From Micromonospora luteifusca (GTDB lineage Bacteria; Actinomycetota; Actinomycetes; Mycobacteriales; Micromonosporaceae): a stretch of DNA of 64,000 bases. The stretch covers positions 1,364,001 through 1,428,000 of the forward strand of contig NZ_JAFBBP010000001.1 in the NCBI RefSeq assembly GCF_016907275.1, written 5' to 3'. Made by a program: the position numbers and the translations under genes. Below the pieces are notes generated by a model that had not been told where the DNA came from, did not search any database, and saw only the letters and a program-made list of their open reading frames with translations. The first letter of the stretch is position 1, and each line of letters opens with the position of its first letter. Positions 37,367-46,031 of the stretch are shown one piece after another.

Positions 37367-38854
37367 ATGGCGCGGATCGTGGTCGTCGGCGCCGGGGTGG
37401 GTGGCCTCGCCACCGCCGCCCGGCTGGCCGCCACCGGGCACCAGGTGACCGTCTTCGAGCGCGCCGACACGGTCGGCGGCAAGCTCGGGCGGTACGCGCA
37501 CGACACGCCGGCCGGGTCGTTCCACTTCGACACCGGGCCGAGCCTGCTAACCCTGCCCGAGGTCTTCCAGGACCTGTTCGAGGCGACCGGGGCGAAGCTC
37601 GACGAGTACCTGGACCTGGTCCCGTTGGACCCGATCGTCCGGCATGTCTTCCCCGGCGGCGGGCCGACTCTGGACTCGTGCGCCGACCCGGTGGAGTTCG
37701 CCACCCGGATCGGGGCCGCCTTCGGTGACCGGGCGGCGGCCGACTGGCAGCGGCTGTGGCGGCGGGCCGAACGGGTGTGGCGCGCCTCCGAGCGGGACAT
37801 CCTGCGCCGTACCGTCGACTCCCCCCGCGACCTCGCGTCGCTGGCCTGGCGGGTCGGTGACCTGGCCGCCATCGCCCCGGGCCGCACGCTGCGCGGGTTG
37901 GGTCGCCGACACCTGTCCGACCCGCGGCTGCGGATGCTGCTGGACCGGTACGCCACCTACACCGGCGCCGACCCGCGGCGGGCGCCGGCGGCGCTGGTCG
38001 CGGTCCCGTACGCCGAGCTGACCTTCGGCGGCTGGTATCTGCGCGGCGGGTTGGGCACGCTCGCCGACGCGCTGCTGACCCGCTGCCTGGACCTCGGCGT
38101 GGTCGTGCAGACCGACGCCACGGTGACCCGGATCGACGCGACCGGCGGTCGAGTGCACGGGGTACGCCTCGCCGGTGTCACCGCGCCGGTGCCCGCCGAC
38201 GTGGTGGTGGCCAACACCGACGCGCTCACCGTCTACCGTGACCTGTTGCCGCACCCGCGTCGGCTGGCCGGGCTGACCGACCGCAGCCTCGCCGGTTTCG
38301 TGCTGCTGCTCGGCGTCTCCGGCAGCACCGGCCTGGCCCATCACAACGTCTTCTTCCCCGACGACTACGACGCGGAGTTCGACGCGGTCTTCGGCGCCCC
38401 CGGGCGAGGCATGCGGGCCCGGCCGGCAGCCGACCCGACGGTGTTCGTCACCGTGGCCGACGACCCGATGGTCCGCCCGGCCGGACATGAGGCGTGGTTC
38501 GTGCTGGTCAACGCACCCCGCCACGGCATCGCGGCGGGGGCGGTCGACTGGCGACGCCCGGGGCTGGCCGACGCGTACGCCGACCGGATCCTGGACGTGC
38601 TGGCGCGGCGCGGTGTGGACGTGCGTGACCGGCTGTTGTTCCGCGAGATCCGCACCCCGGCCGACCTGGACGCGGCGACCGGCGCACCCGGTGGCTCGAT
38701 CTACGGCACCGCCGGTGGGTTGCTCCGCCCCGCCAACCGGGGCCCGGTGCACGGGCTGTGGCTGGTGGGCGGCTCCACCCACCCGGGCGGCGGGCTGCCG
38801 ATGGTGACTCTCTCCGCGCAGATCGTCGCCGACGAGATCGGCCCCGCCTGGTAG
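37367..38854 (+). CDS. CrtI/CrtD-type carotenoid desaturase (FAD-dependent)
   Basis: A 495-residue phytoene-desaturase-family oxidoreductase. The FAD-binding motif is [20 protein letters not shown] (6-25), followed by [13 protein letters not shown], and the C-terminal FAD block is [21 protein letters not shown] at 37367 has AGGAGGG 7 nt upstream. The neighbours make 3',4'-desaturation (CrtD-like) as plausible as phytoene desaturation (CrtI); sequence alone does not decide. It is the last gene of the cluster and converges on the CDP-alcohol transferase gene. Confidence 0.87.
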   Translation: MARIVVVGAGVGGLATAARLAATGHQVTVFERADTVGGKLGRYAHDTPAGSFHFDTGPSLLTLPEVFQDLFEATGAKLDEYLDLVPLDPIVRHVFPGGGPTLDSCADPVEFATRIGAAFGDRAAADWQRLWRRAERVWRASERDILRRTVDSPRDLASLAWRVGDLAAIAPGRTLRGLGRRHLSDPRLRMLLDRYATYTGADPRRAPAALVAVPYAELTFGGWYLRGGLGTLADALLTRCLDLGVVVQTDATVTRIDATGGRVHGVRLAGVTAPVPADVVVANTDALTVYRDLLPHPRRLAGLTDRSLAGFVLLLGVSGSTGLAHHNVFFPDDYDAEFDAVFGAPGRGMRARPAADPTVFVTVADDPMVRPAGHEAWFVLVNAPRHGIAAGAVDWRRPGLADAYADRILDVLARRGVDVRDRLLFREIRTPADLDAATGAPGGSIYGTAGGLLRPANRGPVHGLWLVGGSTHPGGGLPMVTLSAQIVADEIGPAW

Positions 38855-38913
38855 GCACGGACGCTCAGCCGGCGTCGAACAGGGGCACGGACGCTCAGCC
38901 GGCGTCGAGCAGG
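38854..38913. repeat. 30-bp tandem duplication over a gene 3' end
   Basis: Two adjacent 30-bp copies (38854-38883 and 38884-38913) differ at one base. Copy two contains the last codons and stop of the minus-strand CDP-alcohol transferase; copy one starts on the last base of the desaturase stop. A recent slippage duplication is the simplest explanation. Confidence 0.9.
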
Positions 38914-39584
38914 GCCCGCCGGATGCTGGAGAGCAGTTGCCCCAGGCCGAACCCGGCCAGCAGCACCCACACCGCGGTCGCCATGGTGATGGTGCCGGCG
39001 GCCAGGTCCGGCTCGATCAGCCCCGCCAACCCGGCGACCAGCAGGCCGACCAGCGCCACCGAGACCCGGGTGGGACGTTCGCCCACGGTCACCGCGCCGA
39101 TGTCGCGCATGCCGGCGGCGACCGCCCGGGCTCGGACGTACTCGTGCAACCAGGACAGCGCGCCACCCGCGACGACCAGCGCGCCCGGCGCGCCCACCAG
39201 CCAGAACGCCAGCAACCACGCCACCTCACCGAGCCGGTCGGCGACCGAGTCGTAGACGTAGCCGAGCCGGGTGGTGCGGCCGGTGGCGACCGCCACCGCA
39301 CCGTCCACGCTGTCCGCCACGGCGGCGAGCAGCACGAACAACGCGCCGAGGAACGGCCCGTCCCCAGGCCGGGTCACCAGCAACGGTACGCAGAAGCAGA
39401 GCAGCACCCCGACCACGGTGACCGCGGTGGGGCTGACCCGCAGCCGGCCCAGCACATACCCGACGTGGTACGCGAGCCGCAGCCAGGCGCGCACCACCGG
39501 CGCCGCGACCCGAGGGTCGAACCCACCGTGCAATCGCGCCCACGCCGTGGCGTACTGGTCCCAGTTCAGCTGTGTGCCCACCAC
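38895..39584 (-). CDS. CDP-alcohol phosphatidyltransferase family protein
   Basis: A 229-residue membrane enzyme that transfers a phosphoalcohol from a CDP-linked donor. The family motif is present as DSVDGAVAVATGRTTRLGYV followed by YDSVADR: the aspartates (D-x2-D-G ... G-x3-D-x3-D) are kept, but the usual Arg after Ala (AR) is Val. About six hydrophobic segments surround it. It may make a phospholipid head group or a phosphoinositol-type product; the substrate is unclear. It lies 47 bp downstream of metF. Confidence 0.85.
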   Translation of the reverse strand: MVGTQLNWDQYATAWARLHGGFDPRVAAPVVRAWLRLAYHVGYVLGRLRVSPTAVTVVGVLLCFCVPLLVTRPGDGPFLGALFVLLAAVADSVDGAVAVATGRTTRLGYVYDSVADRLGEVAWLLAFWLVGAPGALVVAGGALSWLHEYVRARAVAAGMRDIGAVTVGERPTRVSVALVGLLVAGLAGLIEPDLAAGTITMATAVWVLLAGFGLGQLLSSIRRALLDAG

Positions 39585-39631
39585 GGATCAACCGTCGTGC
39601 CGGGCATCAGGTATCGCCGCGGGCTCAGCGT

Positions 39632-40549
39632 TCACAACCGTGCGCCGGCCTTCAGGTTCTGCCAGACCTCGCGGGTCGCGGTGGACCGGTTGAGGGTGAT
39701 GAAGTGGATTCCCGGCACACCCTCGTCGAGCAGTCGGCGACACATCTCGCTGGCCTGCTCGATGCCGAGCCGGCGGACGGCCTCCGGGTCGTCGGCGACG
39801 CGTTCGAAGCGGGCCGCCAGCACCGGCGGGAAGGGCGCACCGGACAGCTGCTCGGACCGTTCGATGGTGCCGATCTGGGTCACCGGCATCACCCCGGCCA
39901 GGATCGGGGTGTCGCAGCCGGCGGCCGCCACCCGGTCACGCAGGCGCAGGTAGTCGTCGGCCTCGAAGAACATCTGCGTGATCGCGAACTCCGCACCGGC
40001 ACGGCACTTGCGGACGAACCTGGCGGTGTCACTGGCCACGTCGGGCGAGCGGGGATGCTTGTACGGGAAGGCCGCCACGCCGACGCTGAAATCGCCGGCG
40101 TCGCGAACCAGCCGGACCAGGTCCTCGGCATAGTCCACGCCCTCGGGGTGGCGGATCCACTCACCGCCCGGGTTGCCCGGCGGGTCGCCGCGGACGGCCA
40201 GCACGTTGCGCACCCCCACCCCGGCGAGCCGGCCGATCACATGCCGCAGCTCGGCGACGGAGTGGTTGACCGCGGTCAGGTGGGCCATCGGCAGCAGGGT
40301 GGTGTCGGTGGCGATCCGCTCGGTCACCGCCACGGTGGTGTCCCGGGTCGAGCCGCCAGCGCCGTACGTGATCGACACGAACGACGGGCGCAACGACTCC
40401 AACTCGCGGATGGTCTGCCAGAGCAGCCGCTCCCCCACCTCGGTCTTGGGCGGGAAGAACTCGAACGAGAAGGTCGGCTGGCGCTCACGGATGAGCTCCC
40501 CGATCGCCGGCTGCGGATTGGGGAGTACCGAGGGAAGACCGAGCGCCAC
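39632..40549 (-). CDS. metF: 5,10-methylenetetrahydrofolate reductase (MetF family)
   Basis: FAD-dependent reductase producing 5-methyltetrahydrofolate for methionine synthesis. 305 residues with SFEFFPPKTEVGE (active-site Glu of the TIM barrel), FVSITYGAGGSTRD, VLAVRGDPPGNPGGEW and FAITQMFFEADDY. The GTG start begins VALGLPSVLPN. The M. tuberculosis locus has a MetF-like gene (Rv2172c) beside the polyprenyl synthase idsA2, as here. Confidence 0.93.
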   Translation of the reverse strand: MALGLPSVLPNPQPAIGELIRERQPTFSFEFFPPKTEVGERLLWQTIRELESLRPSFVSITYGAGGSTRDTTVAVTERIATDTTLLPMAHLTAVNHSVAELRHVIGRLAGVGVRNVLAVRGDPPGNPGGEWIRHPEGVDYAEDLVRLVRDAGDFSVGVAAFPYKHPRSPDVASDTARFVRKCRAGAEFAITQMFFEADDYLRLRDRVAAAGCDTPILAGVMPVTQIGTIERSEQLSGAPFPPVLAARFERVADDPEAVRRLGIEQASEMCRRLLDEGVPGIHFITLNRSTATREVWQNLKAGARL

Positions 40550-40799
40550 GACCCGACTCTAGCGGGCGACGCCACCACGACCCAGGAGCTTCCCACCCCG
40601 GCGGCCGGTACCGACCCGCGCGCCCGGGTCCGGCGGGCGGAAGGCGTCGTACCCCCGGGGTAGGAATGGGTGGCGTGGGAGGGGCGGCGGGGGCGGCCCC
40701 GGGGTCCCGCGTGGGGGTCAGCAACCGCGCGGTGACGCCGGTCCCGTCCGATTGGGCGGGGTGGGTCGTCACCGACACCGACGCCCGCCTGGAGGACCC

Positions 40800-41189
40800 A
40801 TGACCTCGCCCGCATCGCCACGCCCAGCGCAGCTCGGGCCGCTGCTGGCCCGGCGCCGGCTGGCCCGTGGCTGGAGTCAGCAGCGCACCGCCGCCGAGTT
40901 GTGTGCCGCCGCCGGGGTGCCGACGCTGAGTCGGCACGAGGTGTCCCGGTGGGAGCGACAGCGTCGTGTGCCCGGTGGGTTCTGGCTCGGCTGGCTCGCC
41001 GTCGTTCTGGACGTGCCGCTGGTGGCGCTCGCCGAGGCTGCCGCGGCGACCCGTCGCGCCGGCTCGACGCGAGCCACCGGGCCGGGCCGCACCGCGGTGG
41101 TCGGCACGCGACCGGCCGGGCGAACCGGTCCCGGCCGCACCGGCGGGACTACGCGTGGCGGTGAAGCGCGGTCCGCGGCGACCCGCTAG
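40800..41189 (+). CDS. Helix-turn-helix (XRE-type) protein
   Basis: A 129-residue protein. An N-terminal HTH (LGPLLARRRLARGWSQQRTA ... TLSRHEVSRWERQRR) is followed by a hydrophobic helix and a low-complexity Arg/Gly/Thr tail (about 90-129). ATG at 40800 has GGAGGA 4 nt upstream. It lies 10 bp before the polyprenyl synthase and may regulate it or share its transcript. The preceding 250 bp (40550-40799) contain no gene. Confidence 0.75.
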   Translation: MTSPASPRPAQLGPLLARRRLARGWSQQRTAAELCAAAGVPTLSRHEVSRWERQRRVPGGFWLGWLAVVLDVPLVALAEAAAATRRAGSTRATGPGRTAVVGTRPAGRTGPGRTGGTTRGGEARSAATR

Positions 41190-41198
41190 CGTCGGAGC

Positions 41199-42281
41199 GT
41201 GACCCACGCTGCTCCGGTATCCCCCGTCGACCGCGCCGGCCTCCGGCAGCGGGTCGACAAGGCCCTCACCGAGTTCCTGGCCGGCCAACGGGCCCGGCTC
41301 GCTGCCGTGGACGAGGCCTTGGTCCCGGTGGCCGAGACGATCGAGGCTTTCGTGCTCGGCGGCGGCAAGCGGCTGCGTCCGGCATTCGCGTACTGGGGGT
41401 TCCGGGGCGCGGGTGGGCTGGACGGCGACCAGGTGCTGACCGCCCTGGCCGCGCTGGAGTTCGTGCAGGCCAGTGCCCTGATCCACGACGACCTGATGGA
41501 CCGCTCGGACACCCGCCGCGGCGAGCCCGCGGTGCACCGGCGGTTCGCCGCCCGGCACCGGGAGGCCGGCTGGGGCGGTGACCCGGACGGTTTCGGCGAC
41601 GCCGCCGCCCTCCTGCTCGGCGACCTCTGCCTGGTCTGGTCCGACGAGCTGCTGCACTCCGCGGGGCTGGACCTGTGGTCGTTGGCCCGCGCCCGGCCGG
41701 TCTTCGACGAGATGCGCACCGAGGTCACCGTCGGGCAGTACCTCGACGTGCTGACGCAGGCCACCGGGGACACCTCGGTGGAACGAGCCAGCAAGGTCGC
41801 CCGGTACAAGTCCGCGAAGTACACCGTCGAGCGTCCGATGCTGCTCGGCGCCGCGCTGGCCGACGCGACGGCCGACGTGCAGGCGGCCTACTCGGCGTAC
41901 GGGCTGCCGCTGGGCGAGGCGTTCCAGCTCCGCGACGACGTGCTGGGTGTCTTCGGTGACCCGGCGCTGACCGGCAAGCCGGCCGGGGACGACCTGCGCG
42001 AGGGCAAGCGCACCTACCTGGTGGCGGCGGCCGTGGAGACCACCGACGACGCGGGCCGCGAGCTGCTGCTCAGCCGGCTCGGCGATCCGGAGCTGGACGA
42101 GCAGGGGGTCGCCCGGCTGCGCGAGCTGATCTCCGCGAGCGGGGCGTTGGCCCGCACCGAGCAGCGGATCGTCACGCTCACCGACGCCGCCCTGGCGGCA
42201 CTGACCGCTGTCGACCTGGACACCGAAGCCCGCCAAGCCCTGGTAGACCTCGCCATAGCCGCAACCCGCCGAGCCGACTAA
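41199..42281 (+). CDS. Polyprenyl (geranylgeranyl-type) diphosphate synthase
   Basis: Trans-isoprenyl diphosphate synthase, 360 residues. The first aspartate motif is DDLMD (97-101) and the second is DDVLGVFGD (246-254); GGGKRLRP (54-61) binds diphosphate. The residues before the first motif (LEFVQASALIHDD) are small, compatible with a C20 or longer product. Like idsA2 in M. tuberculosis it sits by metF and Rv2175c/pknL. It could feed the carotenoid cluster 3 kb away, but it may equally make menaquinone or cell wall prenyl precursors. Confidence 0.9.
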   Translation: MTHAAPVSPVDRAGLRQRVDKALTEFLAGQRARLAAVDEALVPVAETIEAFVLGGGKRLRPAFAYWGFRGAGGLDGDQVLTALAALEFVQASALIHDDLMDRSDTRRGEPAVHRRFAARHREAGWGGDPDGFGDAAALLLGDLCLVWSDELLHSAGLDLWSLARARPVFDEMRTEVTVGQYLDVLTQATGDTSVERASKVARYKSAKYTVERPMLLGAALADATADVQAAYSAYGLPLGEAFQLRDDVLGVFGDPALTGKPAGDDLREGKRTYLVAAAVETTDDAGRELLLSRLGDPELDEQGVARLRELISASGALARTEQRIVTLTDAALAALTAVDLDTEARQALVDLAIAATRRAD

Positions 42282-42317
42282 CCCCCGGCCCCCCGCCCCC
42301 CGCCCCCCGCCCCCCGG

Positions 42318-42380
42318 CGTCGATCATGAGGTTATTGCCACGACACGCCGAGCGTGCTGGCAATAACCTCATGATCGACG
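42318..42380. repeat. Perfect 23-bp-arm palindrome between convergent genes
   Basis: Arms 42318-42340 and 42358-42380 are exactly complementary and contain CGATCATGAGGTTATTGCCA. The 17-bp loop itself holds a small hairpin, CACGC/GCGTG (42344-42348 with 42352-42356). C-runs and G-runs flank it. It sits between the polyprenyl synthase and the Rv2175c-like gene, and may act as a bidirectional terminator or be a mobile REP-like element. Confidence 0.85.
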
Positions 42381-42448
42381 GGGACGGGGACGGGGCCGGG
42401 CCGGGCCGGGCGGGGCGGGGTCCGGGGCGGGGCGGGGCGGGGCGGGGG

Positions 42449-42838
42449 TTAGAAGCCCAGGGCTTGGGCTCGGCGTTTCACTTCGCGGGCCTGGTCGCCC
42501 GAGAGGGCGGCGGCTGGAGTGGCGCCGGGGAGGGTGTCGTCCGGCTCGTACAGCCAGCGCAGGGCGGCCTCGTCGTCGTAGCCGTTGTCGGTGAGCAGGT
42601 TGAGCACGCCGGGCAGGTGCTTGAGCACGGTCTGGTTGGCGACCAGGTCCGCCGGGATTCGGCGGACGCCGTCGCGGCGGACCGCCAGCAACTCCCGGTC
42701 ACGGATCATCTGGTGCACCTTGCTGATCGACACGTCGAGGCGCTCGGCGACGTCGGGCAGGGTCAGCCAGCCGGCCGGGTCGGCGGGTCCGGCGAGCTCC
42801 AGGCCGGGCACGGCCTGGTCGGGTACGGGTTCGGTCAC
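42449..42838 (-). CDS. Rv2175c-family DNA-binding protein
   Basis: A 129-residue protein with a winged-helix/HTH (GWLTLPDVAERLDVSISKVH ... RDRELLAVRRDGVRRIP) and a C-terminal Rv2175c-type domain. The M. tuberculosis homologue binds DNA and is phosphorylated by PknL, whose gene is adjacent; the same pair is here, divergent with 188 bp between. GTG at 42838 is supported by AGGGTGG 8 nt upstream; the open frame continues further without conserved sequence. Confidence 0.87.
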   Translation of the reverse strand: MTEPVPDQAVPGLELAGPADPAGWLTLPDVAERLDVSISKVHQMIRDRELLAVRRDGVRRIPADLVANQTVLKHLPGVLNLLTDNGYDDEAALRWLYEPDDTLPGATPAAALSGDQAREVKRRAQALGF

Positions 42839-43026
42839 CCGACCACCCTGCCACGTCGCCACCGCGACGGGCCACCGGCACCCCGGACGACCGAGCCGAG
42901 GACACTCTCGTGACCGCCGCTGACCAGCGGAGGAAGGGCAGGAAGCGCGGCGGGACGGACCAGTTCGGCGGCCGGCTGTAGCATCCTGTTCATCCTTCAC
43001 CCTCTGGACACATAGACTCCCTGCCG

Positions 43027-45015
43027 ATGGACACACAGGTCGCCGACACGTTGCTGGGCTCGCTGATCGACGGGCGCTACCGCATTCGCGGTCGCGTGGC
43101 CCGTGGTGGCATGGCGACCGTGTACACCGCCACCGACGAACGCCTCGAGCGCACCGTCGCTGTCAAGATCATTCATCCGACCCAGGCATCCGAAGCTCGG
43201 GCCCGGATCGCCAACTTCGTGGCCCGGTTCACCGACGAGGCGAAGACCATCGCCCGGCTGACCCACCCGAACGTGGTGGCGGTCTACGACCAGGGCACCC
43301 ACGCCGGTCTGCCATACCTGGTGATGGAGTACGTCCGCGGCCGCACCCTGCGTGACGTGCTGGCCGAACGCCGCCGGCTCAACCCGGACGAGGCGCTGGC
43401 CATCGCCGAGCAGATGCTCGCCGCGATCGCCGCCGCGCACCGGGCCGGTCTCGTCCATCGCGACGTCAAGCCGGAGAACGTCCTGGTCGCCGAGGCGCCC
43501 ACCGGCGGTGTCACCAATCTGGTCGACAGCGTCGTCAAGGTGGCCGACTTCGGGCTGGCCCGGGCGGTCGAGGCGAGCGCCGACGAGGAGCAGGGCAACC
43601 AACTGATGGCCACCGTGGCGTACGTCGCCCCGGAGCTGGTCACCGAGGGCCGTGCCGATCCGCGCACCGACGTCTACTCCGCCGGCATCGTGCTGTTCGA
43701 GATGCTCACCGGCCGCGTGCCGTACGACGCGGACCGCCCGGTGGACGTCGCCTGGCAGCACGTCGACCGGGACGTGCCGGCACCCTCGACGCTGGTCCCC
43801 GGCCTGCCGCCGGTCCTCGACGACCTGGTGCAGCGGGCCACGCGGCGCGATCCCGGCGCGCGGCCCGCCGACGCCAGCGCCCTGCTGGTCGAGGTGCAGG
43901 TTGCCCGGGATCGCCTGGGCGACGCCAACACCCGTACCGCCGTGCTCCGCCCGGTGACCGACGACACGTCGCTCTCCCAGCCGACCATGATGGTCGCGAC
44001 GGTCCGCCCGACCGACCGCCCGGCCTGGGCGCGGCTGCCCGAGGGCGGTGGCAGCCAGGGGGCTGGTCGACGTCGGGCCGCCCCGGAGCCGGCGGAGGGC
44101 CTGGGGGCCCGGCTCGCCGCGCTGCGTACCACGGTGTTGAACAATCCGCGCGGCCGGCTGGCCGTCGCGGCCGTGGTGGTGGTGCTGGGTCTGGTGGCCG
44201 CCGTCGGGGGTTGGTGGTTCGGTGCCGGCCGTTACACGACTGCTCCGCAGCTGGTGAGCCTGAGCAAGGCCGAGGCGCAGGCGCAGGCCGATCGCGCCGG
44301 GCTCATCCTGAAGTACGGTGAGCCGCGTTTCGACGAGACCGCCCCGAAGGACAGCGTGGTGGGGCAGAGCCCGACGTCCACCAGCAAGATCGTCAAGGGT
44401 GGCACGATCACCCTGACCCTCTCGCTCGGCCCCGAGCGTTTCCCCGTGCCGGACGTGATCGGCAAGGAGTTCGAGCTTGCCGAGGCGGACCTGACCAACG
44501 TGAAGCTGGTGGTGGCCAAGGGAACCGCCCGCTACGACGACAGCCTGCCGGCCGGAGTCGTGGTGGACAGCTCCCCCAAGGTCGGCGCCGAGGTCAAACC
44601 GGGCGCGAAGATCACCCTCATCCTGAGCAAGGGCCGGGCACCCGTGACGGTGCCGAACCTGGTCGGCAAGAACCTGAACGACGCCAGGACCACCCTGGCC
44701 CAGCTCAACCTGGTACTGGTGGAGACCTACAAGGATTCCGACAAGCCCAAGGACGAGGTCCTCGGTCAGAGTCCCGCCGACGGTGCCGGTGTGGAAAAGG
44801 GCACCCAGGTCAAGCTGGACGTCAGCAAGGGCCCGCCGTTCGTCGTCGTGCCCCGGGTGATCGACCTACCCTGCCCCCAAGCCAAGCAGGTGCTGGAGAG
44901 CCAGGGCTTCCCGGTGACGGTCGCGGTCAACCCGAACGCCGTGGCCCGGATCCAGCTCCCGGGCGAGAATTCGCAGGTGCCGCCGGGCACCCAGGTCGTC
45001 ATCACGTGCTTCTGA
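43027..45015 (+). CDS. pknL: Serine/threonine protein kinase PknL with PASTA repeats
   Basis: Transmembrane receptor-like kinase, 662 residues. The cytoplasmic kinase domain has Lys47 (TVAVK), HRDVKPEN (catalytic Asp146) and DFG (174-176); the activation loop includes Thr197 in LMATVAYVAPE. A ~100-residue linker, one membrane helix (about 378-398) and four PASTA domains (about 405-662) follow; PASTA units bind peptidoglycan fragments. PknL phosphorylates the Rv2175c protein in mycobacteria. The stop overlaps the endonuclease IV start, so the two genes are coupled. Confidence 0.93.
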   Translation: MDTQVADTLLGSLIDGRYRIRGRVARGGMATVYTATDERLERTVAVKIIHPTQASEARARIANFVARFTDEAKTIARLTHPNVVAVYDQGTHAGLPYLVMEYVRGRTLRDVLAERRRLNPDEALAIAEQMLAAIAAAHRAGLVHRDVKPENVLVAEAPTGGVTNLVDSVVKVADFGLARAVEASADEEQGNQLMATVAYVAPELVTEGRADPRTDVYSAGIVLFEMLTGRVPYDADRPVDVAWQHVDRDVPAPSTLVPGLPPVLDDLVQRATRRDPGARPADASALLVEVQVARDRLGDANTRTAVLRPVTDDTSLSQPTMMVATVRPTDRPAWARLPEGGGSQGAGRRRAAPEPAEGLGARLAALRTTVLNNPRGRLAVAAVVVVLGLVAAVGGWWFGAGRYTTAPQLVSLSKAEAQAQADRAGLILKYGEPRFDETAPKDSVVGQSPTSTSKIVKGGTITLTLSLGPERFPVPDVIGKEFELAEADLTNVKLVVAKGTARYDDSLPAGVVVDSSPKVGAEVKPGAKITLILSKGRAPVTVPNLVGKNLNDARTTLAQLNLVLVETYKDSDKPKDEVLGQSPADGAGVEKGTQVKLDVSKGPPFVVVPRVIDLPCPQAKQVLESQGFPVTVAVNPNAVARIQLPGENSQVPPGTQVVITCF

Positions 45016-45887
45016 TGCCGACGGTCCACGCGCGGCCGGTGGGCACGCACACTCCGACCTCCGGTGGGCTGGCCAAGGCCGCCCTGCCGTACGCCGACAC
45101 GACCGGCGCCCAGGTGGTGCAGGTCTACGTCTCCAACTCCCGGGGCTGGGCGCTGCCCGCTGGCGACCCCGAACAGGACGCCCTGTTCCGCGACGGCTGC
45201 GCCGAGCGGGGCATTCCGGCGTTCATCCACGCCGCGCTGCTGGTCAACCTCGGGTCGCCCACCCCGGCGACCGTCGAGAAGTCGACCCAGACGCTGGCGC
45301 ACGCGCTTCGTCGGGGCGTGGCGATCGGCGCTCAGGCGGTGGTGTTCCATGCGGGCAGTTCGGTGGACGAGGGGTACGCCGAGACGGCGATGCGCCAGGT
45401 CCGCCGGGAGTTGCTGCCGCTGCTGGACTGGGCCGCCGACGCCGGCGGGCCGATGTTGCTGGTCGAGCCGAGCGCGGGCGGAGGCCGGTCACTCGCCTCC
45501 CGCGTGGAGCAGCTCGGGCCCTACCTGGACGCGGTGGACCGCCACCCCATGCTCGGGGTCTGCTTCGACACCTGCCATGCGTGGGCTGCAGGCCACGACC
45601 TGGCCGCCGAGGGCGGTATGACGGCGACCCTGGACACCCTGGTGGCCACGGTGGGTGCGGATCGGCTGCGGCTGATCCACGCCAACGACTCGAAGGATCT
45701 GTGCGGCTCGACCCGGGACCGGCACGAGAACATCGGCAAGGGCACCATCGGTGAGCCCGCCTTCGCCGAACTGATGGCCCACCCGGCCACCGCGGGCGTC
45801 CCGATCGTCGTGGAAACCCCAAGCGAGAAGCACGTAGGCCACACCGCCGACATAACCACCCTCACCCGCCTGTCCCAACCCTCCTAA
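45015..45887 (+). CDS. nfo: Endonuclease IV (Nfo), apurinic/apyrimidinic endonuclease
   Basis: Zinc-dependent TIM-barrel nuclease that cuts at abasic sites. All nine metal-ligand positions of the family appear in order: His in AFIHAALLVNLGS, His in VVFHAGSS, Glu in LLVEPSAGG, Asp and His in VCFDTCHAWAAGHD, His in RLIHANDSKD, Asp-x-His in STRDRHENIGKG, and Glu in IVVETPSEK. ATG at 45015 shares its A with the pknL stop (TGATG), giving 290 residues; a GTG three codons earlier is also possible. Confidence 0.92.
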   Translation: MPTVHARPVGTHTPTSGGLAKAALPYADTTGAQVVQVYVSNSRGWALPAGDPEQDALFRDGCAERGIPAFIHAALLVNLGSPTPATVEKSTQTLAHALRRGVAIGAQAVVFHAGSSVDEGYAETAMRQVRRELLPLLDWAADAGGPMLLVEPSAGGGRSLASRVEQLGPYLDAVDRHPMLGVCFDTCHAWAAGHDLAAEGGMTATLDTLVATVGADRLRLIHANDSKDLCGSTRDRHENIGKGTIGEPAFAELMAHPATAGVPIVVETPSEKHVGHTADITTLTRLSQPS

Positions 45888-45919
45888 CCCACGCTCCACT
45901 CCCGGCCCCCTCCCCCTGA

Positions 45920-45975
45920 TGATCAAGAAGTTTGCGTCATCCCACGACTGGAATCTGACGCAAATCTCTTGATCA
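45920..45975. repeat. 20-bp-arm inverted repeat between convergent genes
   Basis: TGATCAAGAAGTTTGCGTCA (45920-45939) pairs with 45956-45975 at 18 of 20 positions around a 16-bp loop. It begins and ends with TGATCA, like the TGATC-bounded repeats at 18.9-19.2 kb and the CGATCA repeat at 42.3 kb, suggesting a common origin or a shared terminator role. Confidence 0.75.
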
Positions 45976-46031
45976 CCGGCGGGGGCGGGGGCCGGGGGCG
46001 GAAGGCCGGGGTTGGGGTTTGGGGGGTGGAG

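Noticed and set aside
40550..40799. Possible riboswitch or attenuator in front of the HTH gene (metF is nearby)
   Set aside because: No S-box-like helix set, terminator or leader peptide could be drawn; only G-rich tracts are present, and metF is divergent.
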